Part shown: positions 1 through 9,190 of the stretch, piece by piece
Layout: each line of letters starts with the position of its first letter
Numbering within the stretch: position 1 is the first letter of the stretch
Assembly (NCBI RefSeq): GCF_042677865.1
Contig: NZ_JBHUDD010000059.1
Coordinates: 124,001 to 188,000, forward strand
Reading direction: 5' to 3'
DNA: 64,000 nt
DNA from: Lutimaribacter salitolerans
GTDB taxonomy: Bacteria; Pseudomonadota; Alphaproteobacteria; Rhodobacterales; Rhodobacteraceae
The notes under the pieces: model-generated
The model's input: only the letters and a program-made list of their open reading frames with translations
Told to the model about the DNA's origin: nothing
Database searches by the model: none
Made by a program: the position numbers and the translations under genes

Positions 1-1604
1 ATGGTCGCCAGCACGGTGACACCGGCCATGGCGGCGGCCAGCGTGGTGTATCCGCCGTTTTCATAGTTGTAGATCACGGTGCCGATCGTCTCGGTCCCGG
101 TTGACCACAGCAGGGCGGACACCGTCACCTCGTTATAGGCGGTCAGGAACACCAGGATCGCGCCCGACCCCGCCGCCGGGGCCACCAGCGGCAGGAATAT
201 CCGCCGCATCCGCCGACCCCAGCCCGCGCCTGCGGTGCGCGCGGCCTCGTCCAGCGCGGGGTCCAGTTGCAGGCAGGCCGCCGCGACGGGTTTCAGCGCC
301 ACCGCGAAAAAGGCGCACAGATAGGCCAGCACGATGATCCAGACCGTGTTGTAAAGCGACACGCCAAGGATCGGCAGCGGGCGCAGAAAGGTCAGGATGA
401 AGGCAATCGAGATGACGATGCCCGGGATGGCATAGGTGGTTTCGGCCAGCCCCGTCAGGCCGATGCCCAGCCGCTTGCGCGCGCCGCGCGGCCCGGTGGC
501 AAAGCGCGCCACAAAAGCTGCGAACCCGGCCAGCAGCAGCGCGGCCAGTCCCGCCGCCAGCGTGGAATTGCCGAACGCCCGCAGGGTGACCGATTGCCGG
601 AACAGCACCTGCTCGAAATTCGCCAGCGTCATGGTGTCAAAGGTCAGCGGCAGGCCATAGGTGATCACCAGCGCGGTGCCGAACAATGCTGCCATCGGCA
701 GGGCCAGCGTGACCGCCACCAGCCCCACCATTGCGGCCTGCGCGGCCCATTGCGCCCGGCCCAGTTGCAGGTGCAGCGGCGGCTGCGGTGGTCCGATCAA
801 TGCCGCGCGGCTGCGGGCGGACAGGATCATCTGCACCGCCACGACGACGATGGCGATCAGCGCCATCAGCGCCGACAGCACCGCCACATCGGCCAGCATC
901 GACGGACCGAAGCTGGACAGCCGTTGCCAGATCAGCACCGGCAGCGTGGTGTAGCGACCGGGAATGCCCAACAGCGCCGGGATGCCGAAATTGCCAAGCG
1001 CCGAGACAAAGGCCAGCGCAAAGGCGGCCAGCAGGCTGGGGGCGAGAAGCGGCAGGATCACGCGACGCAGCAGCCGCGCAGGCCCGGCACCCGCCACCCG
1101 CGCGGCCTCGGCCATTTCGCGCGGCAGGGTGCGCAGCGCGGCCAGCACCACCAGAAACACCAGCGGCATGTGCTGCACCGCCAGCAGCGCGATCACCCCG
1201 TTGCGCCCATAAAGCGGATGCGGCGTGCCGGGCGGCGGGGCCAGCCCAAGCGTGCCCAGCAGGGGCGAGGACGGACCCAGCGCCTGCATCCAGGCGATCG
1301 CCGTGACATGCGGCGGGATCATCATCGGGATCAGCACCAGAAAGGTGAACACCGCCTTGCCGCGCAGGCTGGTCAGCCCCACAAGCAGCGCCACGCCCGT
1401 GCCCACGATCAGCGCCAGCGCGGCCGAGACCGTGGCGCTTTGCAGCGAGTTCAGCAACGCGCGGAGCACCGACCGGCTGCCAAGCGCCTCGCGGATCGGG
1501 TCCAGCGACGGCACCCCATCGGCCAGCAGCCCGGTCTGCAACAACAGCGCCAGCGGCGTCACCATCAGCGCCGCCGCAAAGACGATGAGGGCGGCAAGGG
1601 TCAT
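1..1604 (-). CDS. ABC transporter permease, FbpB-type double-length (3' end cut by window)
   Basis: Inner-membrane permease that would carry the solute delivered by the binding protein encoded just upstream. The window holds about 534 codons and no stop, so the C-terminus lies outside. The product is very hydrophobic and has two homologous halves, each with an EAA loop that contacts the ATPase: EAARVAGAG near residue 163 and DEAARTAGAG near residue 450. This is the fused two-domain layout of FbpB/AfuB permeases. The ATG at 1604 has a GAGGGG ribosome site directly upstream. The frame stays open back to the stop codon of the preceding gene, and the residues RRTFNIAGGGEG before the ATG look conserved, so a non-ATG start near 1643 is possible. 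An ATPase gene is expected beyond position 1. Family call is firm; substrate (iron or phosphonate) is inference. Confidence 0.88.
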   Translation of the reverse strand, partial: MTLAALIVFAAALMVTPLALLLQTGLLADGVPSLDPIREALGSRSVLRALLNSLQSATVSAALALIVGTGVALLVGLTSLRGKAVFTFLVLIPMMIPPHVTAIAWMQALGPSSPLLGTLGLAPPPGTPHPLYGRNGVIALLAVQHMPLVFLVVLAALRTLPREMAEAARVAGAGPARLLRRVILPLLAPSLLAAFALAFVSALGNFGIPALLGIPGRYTTLPVLIWQRLSSFGPSMLADVAVLSALMALIAIVVVAVQMILSARSRAALIGPPQPPLHLQLGRAQWAAQAAMVGLVAVTLALPMAALFGTALVITYGLPLTFDTMTLANFEQVLFRQSVTLRAFGNSTLAAGLAALLLAGFAAFVARFATGPRGARKRLGIGLTGLAETTYAIPGIVISIAFILTFLRPLPILGVSLYNTVWIIVLAYLCAFFAVALKPVAAACLQLDPALDEAARTAGAGWGRRMRRIFLPLVAPAAGSGAILVFLTAYNEVTVSALLWSTGTETIGTVIYNYENGGYTTLAAAMAGVTVLAT

Positions 1605-1646
1605 CCCCTCGCCGCCCCCCGCGATATTGAACGTGCGTCGCAGGGC

Positions 1647-2633
1647 TTAGCCGCCGAACATCTCGACAAAGCGCAGACGGTCAGAGTCGGTGCTTTGCAG
1701 GGCCTTGGCCGGGTCGAAATCCAGCAGCTTGATGTCATCCAGCGCCGGGAAGCCTTCGGGCGGGGTGATCGCCGGATGCGCCGGCAGATAGCCCATGTCG
1801 GCGGCCAGTTGCTGGCCCTCGGGCGAGATCAGGAAATCGACAAAGGCCTGCGCTGCGGGCACGTTCTGCGCGGTCGACAGGATCGCCGCAGGTTCGGTCA
1901 CGGCGGACACGCCTTCCTGAGGAAAGACGAACCCGACCGGCGCGCCATTCGGGATCTCGCGGATCGGCAGGAAATCAACCACCATGCCGAACATCTGCTC
2001 GCCACCGGCCACGGCGCGGTAGACACCGCCATTGCCGCCCTGCGGGTTGGTGCCCTGTTCCGCCAGCCCCTCGTAATACTCCCATCCCAGATCAGGATGC
2101 GAGGTCAGCGACACCATGTGGATCGTGGCCGCCCCGCTGGTCAGCGGTGAGGGCATGGCGATCTGGCCTTCGGCCTCGGGGCGCAGCAGGTCGGCCCAGG
2201 ACGTGGGCACAAAGGGCGCCGAGGTGTTGTAGACGATCCCGGTGGTGATCAGCTTGGTCGAGAAGTAATACCCCTCGGGGTCCATGATCGACGGATCATA
2301 GGCGGACACATCCGCCTCGGGGTAGGCCAGCAGACGGCCCTGCGCCTCAAGCCCCTCCATCGTGACCATGTCGGCGATCAGCAGAACGTCGGGCTGCGGA
2401 TTGCCCGCGGCGAATTCGGCCTCGAGCCGGGCCATGACCTGCGTGGTGCCGTCGCGGATCCACTCGACCTCGACATTGGGGTAGGCGGCGTTGAACGCAT
2501 CCACCGTGCGCTGCGCATCCTCGTTGGGCTGCGAGGTGTAGACGACCAGACGGCCAGAGACGTCGTCGGACTGCGCGATGGCGGGGCCGGACAGGCTGAG
2601 AGCCGCAAGCGCGGCGATAAATGTGCGGTGCAT
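1647..2633 (-). CDS. Periplasmic solute-binding protein, AfuA/FbpA-like (family 1)
   Basis: Binding protein of 328 residues for the adjacent ABC permease. Residues 1-21 form a signal peptide ending in GPAIAQ, and the mature part opens with GRLVVYTSQPNEDAQRTV, typical of the AfuA/FbpA family (COG1840). Start chosen at the ATG at 2633 because AGGGGATACC lies just upstream and the signal peptide begins there; a longer open frame exists but adds non-signal residues. The paired tyrosines that ligate Fe(III) in classical FbpA are not evident: the corresponding stretch reads FGMVVDFLP. Ferric iron is therefore uncertain, and 2-aminoethylphosphonate-type substrates are an alternative. Its stop lies 42 bp before the permease ATG, so the two are co-transcribed. 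Confidence 0.88.
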   Translation of the reverse strand: MHRTFIAALAALSLSGPAIAQSDDVSGRLVVYTSQPNEDAQRTVDAFNAAYPNVEVEWIRDGTTQVMARLEAEFAAGNPQPDVLLIADMVTMEGLEAQGRLLAYPEADVSAYDPSIMDPEGYYFSTKLITTGIVYNTSAPFVPTSWADLLRPEAEGQIAMPSPLTSGAATIHMVSLTSHPDLGWEYYEGLAEQGTNPQGGNGGVYRAVAGGEQMFGMVVDFLPIREIPNGAPVGFVFPQEGVSAVTEPAAILSTAQNVPAAQAFVDFLISPEGQQLAADMGYLPAHPAITPPEGFPALDDIKLLDFDPAKALQSTDSDRLRFVEMFGG

Positions 2634-3132
2634 TGGTATCCCCTGAATTGCCGGGCGCGGGGCCCGGGTGCATTGGTCTGTTGCGGATACCGCCCACGTG
2701 TAACGAAGGCATGACCCTCGCAAGGCAGGTGCGGGTCGCGTTGGCTGTGTACGGAACACCATCCAGAGTAGGATAACGCAACCTTGGCGATGGCATCCGT
2801 CAAACCCCGCTCGTTGCGACGATATGGTGATTCTGCAGCCCATGCTGCACTGCAGCGACTAAGAAACAGGCGCAGCAACATTAATCTGCCCGAAAAACCA
2901 GCGATTCTTGCCGCCCTGCCCTGAAACACCAGCATTTCATTGCCTTGCTTTACGCCGCGGCAAATCGTTCTGAGGCCCGCCGTCACATTGCCGTGACCAG
3001 CGCGGGTGTGTGACGGCCGAACGAATTGCCACTCGGCCCGACCGCCACACGGGTGCAACACGAAGTCACCGGGGGACCGTGCCGAAAACTGCCCGATGGG
3101 GCAAGCGGCCAGCCCCGATGCGGGAGAAGACG
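2634..3132. promoter_or_regulatory. 499-bp divergent control region between fbpA-like and urtA
   Basis: No credible gene is seen here. It must hold the promoters for the minus-strand binding-protein operon and the plus-strand urtABCDE operon. Visible inverted repeats are TGCAGC-CCAT-GCTGCA at 2834-2849, GTCAC-N6-GTGAC at 2982-2997 and TGCCC-GATG-GGGCA at 3090-3103. The first resembles a nitrogen-control (NtrC) dyad only loosely. No clear sigma-54 promoter was found although urea uptake is usually nitrogen controlled. Confidence 0.5.
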
Positions 3133-4413
3133 ATGAAATCATTGAAACACATACTTGCTGGTACCGTGGCCTTTGCCGCGTTGACCACAGCCGCAGCCGC
3201 CGACTGCCCGATCAAGGTGGGCGTCCTGCATTCGCTGTCGGGCACGATGGCGATCTCGGAAACCACGCTGAAAGACACCATGCTGATGCTGGTGGACGCC
3301 CAGAACAAGAAGGGTGGTCTGCTGGGTTGCGAGCTTGAGGCCGTCGTGACCGACCCGGCCTCGGATTGGCCGCTGTTCGCCGAAAAGGCGCGCGAACTGC
3401 TGACCGTCCAGAACGTCGATGTGATCTTTGGCAGCTGGACCAGCGTCAGCCGCAAGTCGGCCCTGCCCGTGCTGGAGGAACTGAACGGGCTGATGTTCTA
3501 TCCGGTGCAATACGAGGGCGAGGAATCGTCGAAGAACGTCTTTTACACCGGCGCAGCCCCGAACCAGCAGGCCATTCCGGCGGTGGACTACTTCCTCGAG
3601 GAACTGGGCGTCGAGAAATTCGCGCTGCTGGGCACCGATTACGTCTATCCGCGCACGACGAACAACATCCTTGATTCCTACCTGAAATCCAAAGGCATCC
3701 CCGAGTCCGACATCTTTGTGAACTACACGCCTTTCGGCCACTCCGACTGGTCCAAGATCGTGTCGGACGTCGTCGCGCTGGCGGCGGATGGCAAGAAGGT
3801 CGGCGTCGTGTCCACCATCAACGGTGACGCCAACATCGGCTTTTACAAGGAACTGGCCGCAGCGGGCATTTCGGCCGATGACATCCCGGTCGTTGCCTTC
3901 TCGGTCGGTGAAGAAGAGCTTTCGGGTCTGGATACCAGCAACCTGGTGGGGCATCTGGCCGCCTGGAACTATTTCATGTCCGCCGACACCCCCGAAAACG
4001 CCGAGTTCATCGAAGCCTGGCACGCCTTCATCGGCGACGAGTCCCGCGTGACCAACGACCCGATGGAGGCGCATTACATCGGCTTCAACATGTGGGTGAA
4101 CGCGGTCACGCAGGCCGACACCACCGATGTGGACGCCGTGCGCGAGGCGATGTGGGGACAGGAATTTCCTAACCTGACCGGCGGGACCGCCGTGATGGGG
4201 GTGAACCACCACCTGTCCAAGCCGGTGCTGATCGGCGAGATCCTGGCCGACGGCCAGTTTGACATCATCTCGGAAACCGACCCCGTGCCGGGCGACGCCT
4301 GGACCGATTTCCTGCCGGAATCCGCAGTTCTGATGTCGGATTGGAAGGATCTGGAATGCGGTATGTACAACACCGAAACCAAGACCTGCGTTCAGATCAA
4401 GTCGAACTATTAA
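3133..4413 (+). CDS. urtA: Urea ABC transporter substrate-binding protein UrtA
   Basis: Periplasmic urea receptor of 426 residues feeding UrtBCDE. The first 22 residues are a signal peptide (MKSLKHILAG...TTAAAA). The mature protein shows the UrtA hallmarks PIKVGVLHSLSGTMAISE, DVIFGSWTSVSRKSALPV and LMFYPVQYEGEESSKN in the expected order, and length fits the family. The ATG at 3133 has GGAG eight bases upstream. It heads a five-gene operon in the canonical order urtABCDE. A perfect GC hairpin follows the stop codon. Urea brought in this way is normally hydrolysed by urease; no urease gene lies in the window. Assignment is very secure. Confidence 0.97.
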   Translation: MKSLKHILAGTVAFAALTTAAAADCPIKVGVLHSLSGTMAISETTLKDTMLMLVDAQNKKGGLLGCELEAVVTDPASDWPLFAEKARELLTVQNVDVIFGSWTSVSRKSALPVLEELNGLMFYPVQYEGEESSKNVFYTGAAPNQQAIPAVDYFLEELGVEKFALLGTDYVYPRTTNNILDSYLKSKGIPESDIFVNYTPFGHSDWSKIVSDVVALAADGKKVGVVSTINGDANIGFYKELAAAGISADDIPVVAFSVGEEELSGLDTSNLVGHLAAWNYFMSADTPENAEFIEAWHAFIGDESRVTNDPMEAHYIGFNMWVNAVTQADTTDVDAVREAMWGQEFPNLTGGTAVMGVNHHLSKPVLIGEILADGQFDIISETDPVPGDAWTDFLPESAVLMSDWKDLECGMYNTETKTCVQIKSNY

Positions 4414-4423
4414 GACCAGTCGC

Positions 4424-4447
4424 GGCGGCGGGGATTGGCCCGCCGCC
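4424..4447 (+). terminator. Intercistronic GC hairpin between urtA and urtB, abutting an N
   Basis: Perfect 9-bp stem GGCGGCGGG / CCCGCCGCC with a six-base loop (GATTGG), starting 10 bases after the urtA stop. The next base, 4448, is undetermined (N). No T-run follows in the sequence as given. It may end or protect part of the urtA message, giving more binding protein than permease; it could also have caused a sequencing or assembly failure. Confidence 0.7.
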
Positions 4448-4456
4448 NTCGCGGCA

Positions 4457-6391
4457 TTGGCGGTGCTGCTGATGACCTGCAGTGCGCGCACCCAGGGTGG
4501 CGCGGGCCCGATGCAGGCCGTTCTGCAAAAGCATGCCGAGATCATCGCCCAAAGCTCGCGTCGCACGATCCAGCCCGCGATTGATGCCGTGGCGGGATCC
4601 GGCCTGCCGCAGGCGCAGGTGGTGTTGCAGACATGGCAGGCGCGCGAGATGTGGCAGCGCACGTCGGATGGTCTGTTCTTTCGGGTGCAGGAAGACGGCG
4701 CCACCCTGCGCCTGTTCGATTTCGACACCGGGGCCGAAATTGGCACCGCGTCCAAGGCGGACATGGACCAGATCAAACCCAATTCCGGTATCCAGTCGAT
4801 CATCGGCACGGCGCTTGTCACCTTTCAACTCAGCGACCCTGATCCGGCCCGTCGTGCCGATGCGGTGGCCTCGCTGCAACGCAATGCCAGTGCCGAATTG
4901 CTTGCCCCCTTGCGCGCGTCCATTCCGCCGGAAACCGATCCGGCGCTCAAGACCCGCAAGGAGCGGCTGGAACGCTTGCTGACGATTTCATTCGACCCTG
5001 ACCGCGCCGCCCGCATCGAGGCGATAAATGATGTGTCCGGTGATATCGGCGTGGACGTGCGCGCCACGCTGAACCCGCTGGTCGCGACCCGGTTGCAGGT
5101 ATTCGAGGGCGCACCGCCCGATACATTGAACGTGGCCCGCCTGCTGGACCCCGGCAGTGATGCTCTCCCGCGCGAGGAGGCCTATCGCCTGCTGTCCGAT
5201 GCCGGGCTGGCCCCGCCGCGCATCACGCAAGCCGCCCTGCGCGAGGCGCTGACCGCCAACATCACCGAAGGCAGCGTGGGCGGCATACCCGTCCACACCC
5301 TGTCGGACCCCGCCAGCCGGATTGCCGCCTATACCGCGCTGGCCGATGCCGGGTTGGTGCCGCCCTACCTGACCGATGTGGCGATGGATGCCGCGCTGGC
5401 CGCCCATTCCTTTGCGGATGTATATGCCGAGCCCGACGCCACGATCACCACGGCGGCGGCAGAGGCGCTGACCCGTATCAACACCATGGTCGGCGTCAAT
5501 CAGGCGTTCGATCTGGGTCTGGATGCGATCTCGCTTGCTTCGATCTATTTTCTGGCGGCGATCGGTCTTGCCATCACCTTTGGCGTGATGGGTGTAATCA
5601 ACATGGCGCATGGCGAGTTCATCATGATGGGGGCCTACACCGGCTACGTGGTGCAACTGTTCATCCCCAACCACACCGCGTCGATCATCGTTGCGATTCC
5701 GCTCGCCTTTGCGGTGACATTCGCCGCCGGTGTCGCGCTGGAGCGTCTGGTGATCCGCTGGCTTTACAACCGCCCGTTGGAAACCCTGCTGGCCACGTTC
5801 GGCGTGTCCATTGCCCTGCAGCAACTGTTCAAGAACATCTTTGGCACGCAGGCCCGCCCGCTTACCGCACCCGCATGGCTGGACGGGTCGCTGGTGTTCA
5901 ACGATGTGGTGGCGATCTCGTATATCCGCATCGCGATCTTCGTGCTGGCGATGGTGTTTCTGACGATCTTTCTGTTCATCATGAAACGCACGCGGCTGGG
6001 TCTGGAAACCCGTGCGGTCACGCAAAACCCCGGCATGGCGGCGGCCATGGGGATCAACCCGGGCCGGGTGAACATGCTGACCTTCGGCCTTGGATCTGGC
6101 ATCGCCGGCGTTGCCGGTGTGGCCATCGGGCTGTTTGCCAAGGTCACGTCGGAACTGGGGCAGGATTACATCGTGCAAAGTTTCATGACCGTCGTGGTGG
6201 GCGGTGTCGGCAACATCTGGGGCACGCTGCTGGGGGCCGCGATGATCGGCGGCCTGCAAAAGGGGATCGAGTTCTTCAACCCGTCCAACACGCTGGCGGC
6301 GCAGACCTACATGATCCTGTTCATCATCCTGTTCATCCAGTTCCGGCCGCGCGGCATCATCGCGCTGCGCGGACGCGCGGCGGGGGATTAA
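4457..6391 (+). CDS. urtB: Urea ABC transporter permease UrtB (start not resolved)
   Basis: Membrane subunit of the urea importer. The first ~340 residues form a secreted region after a hydrophobic leader (LLMTCSA), and the remainder is a LivH-type permease domain with about eight membrane segments, from SIYFLAAIGLAITFGVMG to the C-terminal YMILFIILFIQFRP. Long N-terminal periplasmic domains are usual for UrtB. The earliest in-frame start after the undetermined base is a TTG at 4457 and no ribosome site is visible before it, so the true start and RBS are probably lost or masked at the N (4448) next to the hairpin. At about 644 residues the body of the protein is complete. urtC follows after four bases. 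Confidence 0.93.
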   Translation: MAVLLMTCSARTQGGAGPMQAVLQKHAEIIAQSSRRTIQPAIDAVAGSGLPQAQVVLQTWQAREMWQRTSDGLFFRVQEDGATLRLFDFDTGAEIGTASKADMDQIKPNSGIQSIIGTALVTFQLSDPDPARRADAVASLQRNASAELLAPLRASIPPETDPALKTRKERLERLLTISFDPDRAARIEAINDVSGDIGVDVRATLNPLVATRLQVFEGAPPDTLNVARLLDPGSDALPREEAYRLLSDAGLAPPRITQAALREALTANITEGSVGGIPVHTLSDPASRIAAYTALADAGLVPPYLTDVAMDAALAAHSFADVYAEPDATITTAAAEALTRINTMVGVNQAFDLGLDAISLASIYFLAAIGLAITFGVMGVINMAHGEFIMMGAYTGYVVQLFIPNHTASIIVAIPLAFAVTFAAGVALERLVIRWLYNRPLETLLATFGVSIALQQLFKNIFGTQARPLTAPAWLDGSLVFNDVVAISYIRIAIFVLAMVFLTIFLFIMKRTRLGLETRAVTQNPGMAAAMGINPGRVNMLTFGLGSGIAGVAGVAIGLFAKVTSELGQDYIVQSFMTVVVGGVGNIWGTLLGAAMIGGLQKGIEFFNPSNTLAAQTYMILFIILFIQFRPRGIIALRGRAAGD

Positions 6392-6395
6392 GGCC

Positions 6396-7628
6396 ATGCA
6401 ACGCAGCCTTGTCGCGCGAAACCCGTCGATCCTGATTTTTCTGGCCGTTCTGGCGTTGTTCACACTCGGCGTGACCATCCTGTCCGAAGGGTTCGGGATC
6501 GGGCTGATCTCGACCAGTTTCGTCAAGACGCTGGGCAAGACGCTGGCGCTGGCGCTGGTCGCCGTGGCGATGGACCTGATCTGGGGCTATTGCGGCATCC
6601 TGAGCCTGGGGCATTTCGCGTTCTTCGGGCTGGGCGGCTACATGATCGGCATGTGGCTGATGTATGAACGCACCCGGCTGATCGTGGCCGAGTCGCTGGC
6701 CAACGCGCCCCTTCCGCCCACCCCGGCCGAGGTCGAGGCCGCCATCGGCCAGCAGATATTCGGCGTCGTGGGGTCATCGGAGTTCCCGACGATCTGGGTC
6801 TTTGCGCACAGCCTGCCGCTGCAACTGATGCTGGTGGTGGCGGTGCCCGGCCTGCTGGCGCTGGTGTTCGGCTGGCTGGCGTTCCGCAGCCGTGTGACGG
6901 GCGTCTACCTGTCGATCCTGACGCAGGCGATGACCCTGGCGCTGGCGCTGTACCTGTTCCAGAACGACAGCGGGCTGCGCGGCAACAACGGGCTCTCGGG
7001 ATTGCAGAACATCCCGCATCTGGACAGCGTACCGCAATCGGTGCTGTCGGTCTGGTTGTTCTGGGCCTCTGCGCTGGCGCTGGCGCTGGGCTATGTCTTT
7101 GCCGCATGGATCGTGTCGGGCAAGTTCGGCAGCGTGATCCGCGGCATCCGCGACAACGAAGCGCGCGTGCGGTTCCTTGGCTACTCGGTCGAAGGCTACA
7201 AGCTGGCGCTGTTCACCGTCACTGCGATGATGGCGGGCATCGCGGGCGCGCTGTACTATCCGCAGGCGGGCATCATCAACCCGGCCGAGGTGGCACCCAT
7301 CGCGTCGATCTACCTTGCGGTCTGGGTTGCCATCGGCGGGCGCGGGCGGCTCTATGGCGCGGTGATCGGTGCGGTGTTCGTCAGCCTTGTCTCGACATGG
7401 TTCACCGGCGGGCAGGCGCCTGACATCAACCTTGGGTTCTACACGATCTCATGGGTGGACTGGTGGACGATCCTGCTGGGCCTGTCCTTTGTGGCCGTCA
7501 CGCTGTTCGCGCCCAAGGGCATCGGCGGGCTGTTCGATCTGCTGGCCGGGCTGCGCGGGCCGGATCGTCACGGCGCAGACCTTGGCCCCGATCAGGGCTC
7601 GCTGCGCGAGAAGGAGGCGCAGGAATGA
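6396..7628 (+). CDS. urtC: Urea ABC transporter permease UrtC
   Basis: Second membrane subunit of the urea importer, 410 residues, LivM-like. Membrane segments run from ILIFLAVLALFTLGVTIL at the N-terminus to WWTILLGLSFVAVTLF near the end. The conserved permease stretch VIRGIRDNEARVRFLGY, which contacts the ATPases, lies near residue 250. The ATG is preceded by GGGGGATTAAGGCC and sits five bases after the urtB stop. Its stop overlaps the urtD start (ATGA), showing translational coupling. Family and role are secure from both sequence and operon order. Confidence 0.95.
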   Translation: MQRSLVARNPSILIFLAVLALFTLGVTILSEGFGIGLISTSFVKTLGKTLALALVAVAMDLIWGYCGILSLGHFAFFGLGGYMIGMWLMYERTRLIVAESLANAPLPPTPAEVEAAIGQQIFGVVGSSEFPTIWVFAHSLPLQLMLVVAVPGLLALVFGWLAFRSRVTGVYLSILTQAMTLALALYLFQNDSGLRGNNGLSGLQNIPHLDSVPQSVLSVWLFWASALALALGYVFAAWIVSGKFGSVIRGIRDNEARVRFLGYSVEGYKLALFTVTAMMAGIAGALYYPQAGIINPAEVAPIASIYLAVWVAIGGRGRLYGAVIGAVFVSLVSTWFTGGQAPDINLGFYTISWVDWWTILLGLSFVAVTLFAPKGIGGLFDLLAGLRGPDRHGADLGPDQGSLREKEAQE

Positions 7629-8365
7629 CCCGGCTTCTGGAGGTTTCGGGCGTATCGGTCACGTTCGACGGATTCCGCGCCATCAACAACCTGTCCTTTG
7701 CCATCGGCCCGGCAGAGCTGCGCGCGATCATCGGCCCCAACGGCGCGGGCAAGACCACCTTCATGGACATCATTACCGGCAAGACCAAGCCCGATACGGG
7801 CCATGTTCTGTGGGGCGAGAAATCGCAGTCCCTGCTGCGCATGAACGAGGCGCAGATCGCGCGCCAGGGCATCGGGCGCAAGTTCCAGAAACCCACCGTA
7901 TTCGAGGATCAGACCGTGCAGGAAAACCTGCTGATGGCCCAGAACAACAATCGCGGGCCGTTTGCGGTGCTGGTCTGGCGACCAAGGTCCGAGCATCTGG
8001 ACCGGGTTGAAACCCTGGCCGGGGAAATCGGGCTGCGCGATGCCCTGCTGCGCCGCGCCGGAGAATTGTCGCACGGGCAAAAGCAATGGCTGGAAATCGG
8101 CATGCTGCTTGCTCAGGAACCCCGGCTGCTGCTGGTCGATGAACCCGCTGCCGGCATGACCCCGGCGGAACGCGAACACACCACCGATCTGCTGGTCGAG
8201 GCCGCGAAAACCCGCGCTGTCGTGGTTGTGGAGCATGACATGGAGTTCATCCGGCGGCTGGGCTGCCGGGTGACCGTGCTGCACGAAGGGTCGGTTCTGG
8301 CCGAAGGGTCGCTGGATCACGTCACCGCAAACCAGGAGGTGATCGATGTCTACCTCGGACGCTGA
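7625..8365 (+). CDS. urtD: Urea ABC transporter ATP-binding protein UrtD
   Basis: Cytoplasmic ATPase of 246 residues, one of the two motor subunits. Walker A is GPNGAGKT near residue 38, the signature motif reads LSHGQKQWLEIG, Walker B is LLLVDEPAAGM, and the switch histidine lies in VVVVEHDMEF. The LSHGQ variant in place of LSGGQ is typical of UrtD. The start at 7625 overlaps the urtC stop by four bases. The 3' end overlaps urtE by 20 bases, and the urtE ribosome site AGGAGG is embedded in the last urtD codons. Confidence 0.96.
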   Translation: MTRLLEVSGVSVTFDGFRAINNLSFAIGPAELRAIIGPNGAGKTTFMDIITGKTKPDTGHVLWGEKSQSLLRMNEAQIARQGIGRKFQKPTVFEDQTVQENLLMAQNNNRGPFAVLVWRPRSEHLDRVETLAGEIGLRDALLRRAGELSHGQKQWLEIGMLLAQEPRLLLVDEPAAGMTPAEREHTTDLLVEAAKTRAVVVVEHDMEFIRRLGCRVTVLHEGSVLAEGSLDHVTANQEVIDVYLGR

Positions 8366-9065
8366 CACCATGTTGCAGGTGCACGGCCTGACCCTGCATT
8401 ACGGCCACTCGCAAATCCTTAACGGCATCGACCTGACCGCGCAAAAGGGGCAGGTGACCTGCGTGATGGGGCCGAACGGGGTGGGCAAGACATCGCTGAT
8501 CCGCGCCATCTCGGGGCGGCACAACCGCTCGGGCGGGCAAGTCACGCTGGACGGCGAGGCGCTGGGCGTTCTGCCCGCGCATCAACTGGCGCGCAAGGGC
8601 ATTGCGCTGGTCCCGCAGGGACGCGAGATTTTTCCCCTGCTGACCGTGCGCGAGAACCTTGAAACAGGACTGTCCGCCCTGCCGAAATCAGACCGGGGCG
8701 ATCTGGATGAAATGTTCGACCTGTTCCCGGTGCTGCGCGACATGCAGGGCCGCCGGGGCGGCGATCTGTCGGGCGGGCAGCAGCAGCAACTGGCCATCGC
8801 GCGCGCGCTGCTGACCCGGCCCAGGCTGTTGCTGATGGACGAACCGACCGAGGGGATTCAACCCAACATCATCCAGATGATCGGGCAGGTCATCGCCCGC
8901 CTGCGCGACGAGGGGCGCATGGCCATCGTTCTGGTCGAGCAATATTTCGATTTCGCCTACGATCTGGGCGATTGTTTTGCCGTCCTGCGCCGGGGCGAGG
9001 TGGTCATATCCGGCACTAAGTCCGAGCTGACCCGCGACAGGTTGTTGAAATCGGTGTCAGTCTGA
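8346..9065 (+). CDS. urtE: Urea ABC transporter ATP-binding protein UrtE
   Basis: Second ATPase subunit, 239 residues, LivF-like. Walker A is GPNGVGKT, signature LSGGQQQQLAIARAL, Walker B LLLMDEPTEGI, and the TEGI variant plus NIIQMIG after it are typical of UrtE. Start chosen at 8346 because AGGAGG stands six bases upstream; an internal ATG at 8370 (MLQVHGLTLHYG) matches the usual family start and is an alternative. It closes the operon. The next gene converges from the other strand behind a repeat with hairpins. Confidence 0.96.
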   Translation: MSTSDADTMLQVHGLTLHYGHSQILNGIDLTAQKGQVTCVMGPNGVGKTSLIRAISGRHNRSGGQVTLDGEALGVLPAHQLARKGIALVPQGREIFPLLTVRENLETGLSALPKSDRGDLDEMFDLFPVLRDMQGRRGGDLSGGQQQQLAIARALLTRPRLLLMDEPTEGIQPNIIQMIGQVIARLRDEGRMAIVLVEQYFDFAYDLGDCFAVLRRGEVVISGTKSELTRDRLLKSVSV

Positions 9066-9130
9066 ACAGTGGGGCCTGCGTTCACCATCGCCTTGCCGAC
9101 AATGGCACTGAACGTGACAGGTTTCCTCTC

Positions 9131-9187
9131 TCCCCAAATATCCCGGGGGGGAGTCCCCTGAAAGGGGACGGGGGCAGCGCCCCCCGC
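9131..9187 (-). repeat. Dispersed intergenic repeat, copy 1, with terminator-like hairpins
   Basis: Contains GTCCCCT-GAA-AGGGGAC (9153-9169) followed by GGGGGC-AGC-GCCCCC (9170-9184). Read on the minus strand the order GGGGGCGCTGCCCCC, GTCC...GGAC, CTCCCCC matches the copy at 24999-25050. It lies between convergent urtE and the amidohydrolase gene, so it probably ends transcripts from both sides. Confidence 0.7.
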
Positions 9188-9190
9188 GCG

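Noticed and set aside
267..2150. Long plus-strand open frame (627 codons) opposite the permease and receptor
   Set aside because: Arg/Gln/His-rich low-complexity product, antisense to two well-recognised minus-strand genes; typical of GC-rich third-position bias.
2834..2849. NtrC-like dyad TGCAGC-N4-GCTGCA upstream of urtA
   Set aside because: Spacing and bases depart from known NtrC sites and no sigma-54 promoter was found; kept only as an inverted repeat.
3139..4821. 560-codon minus-strand frame over urtA
   Set aside because: Antisense to a secure urtA; runs through the N and the hairpin; no family features.
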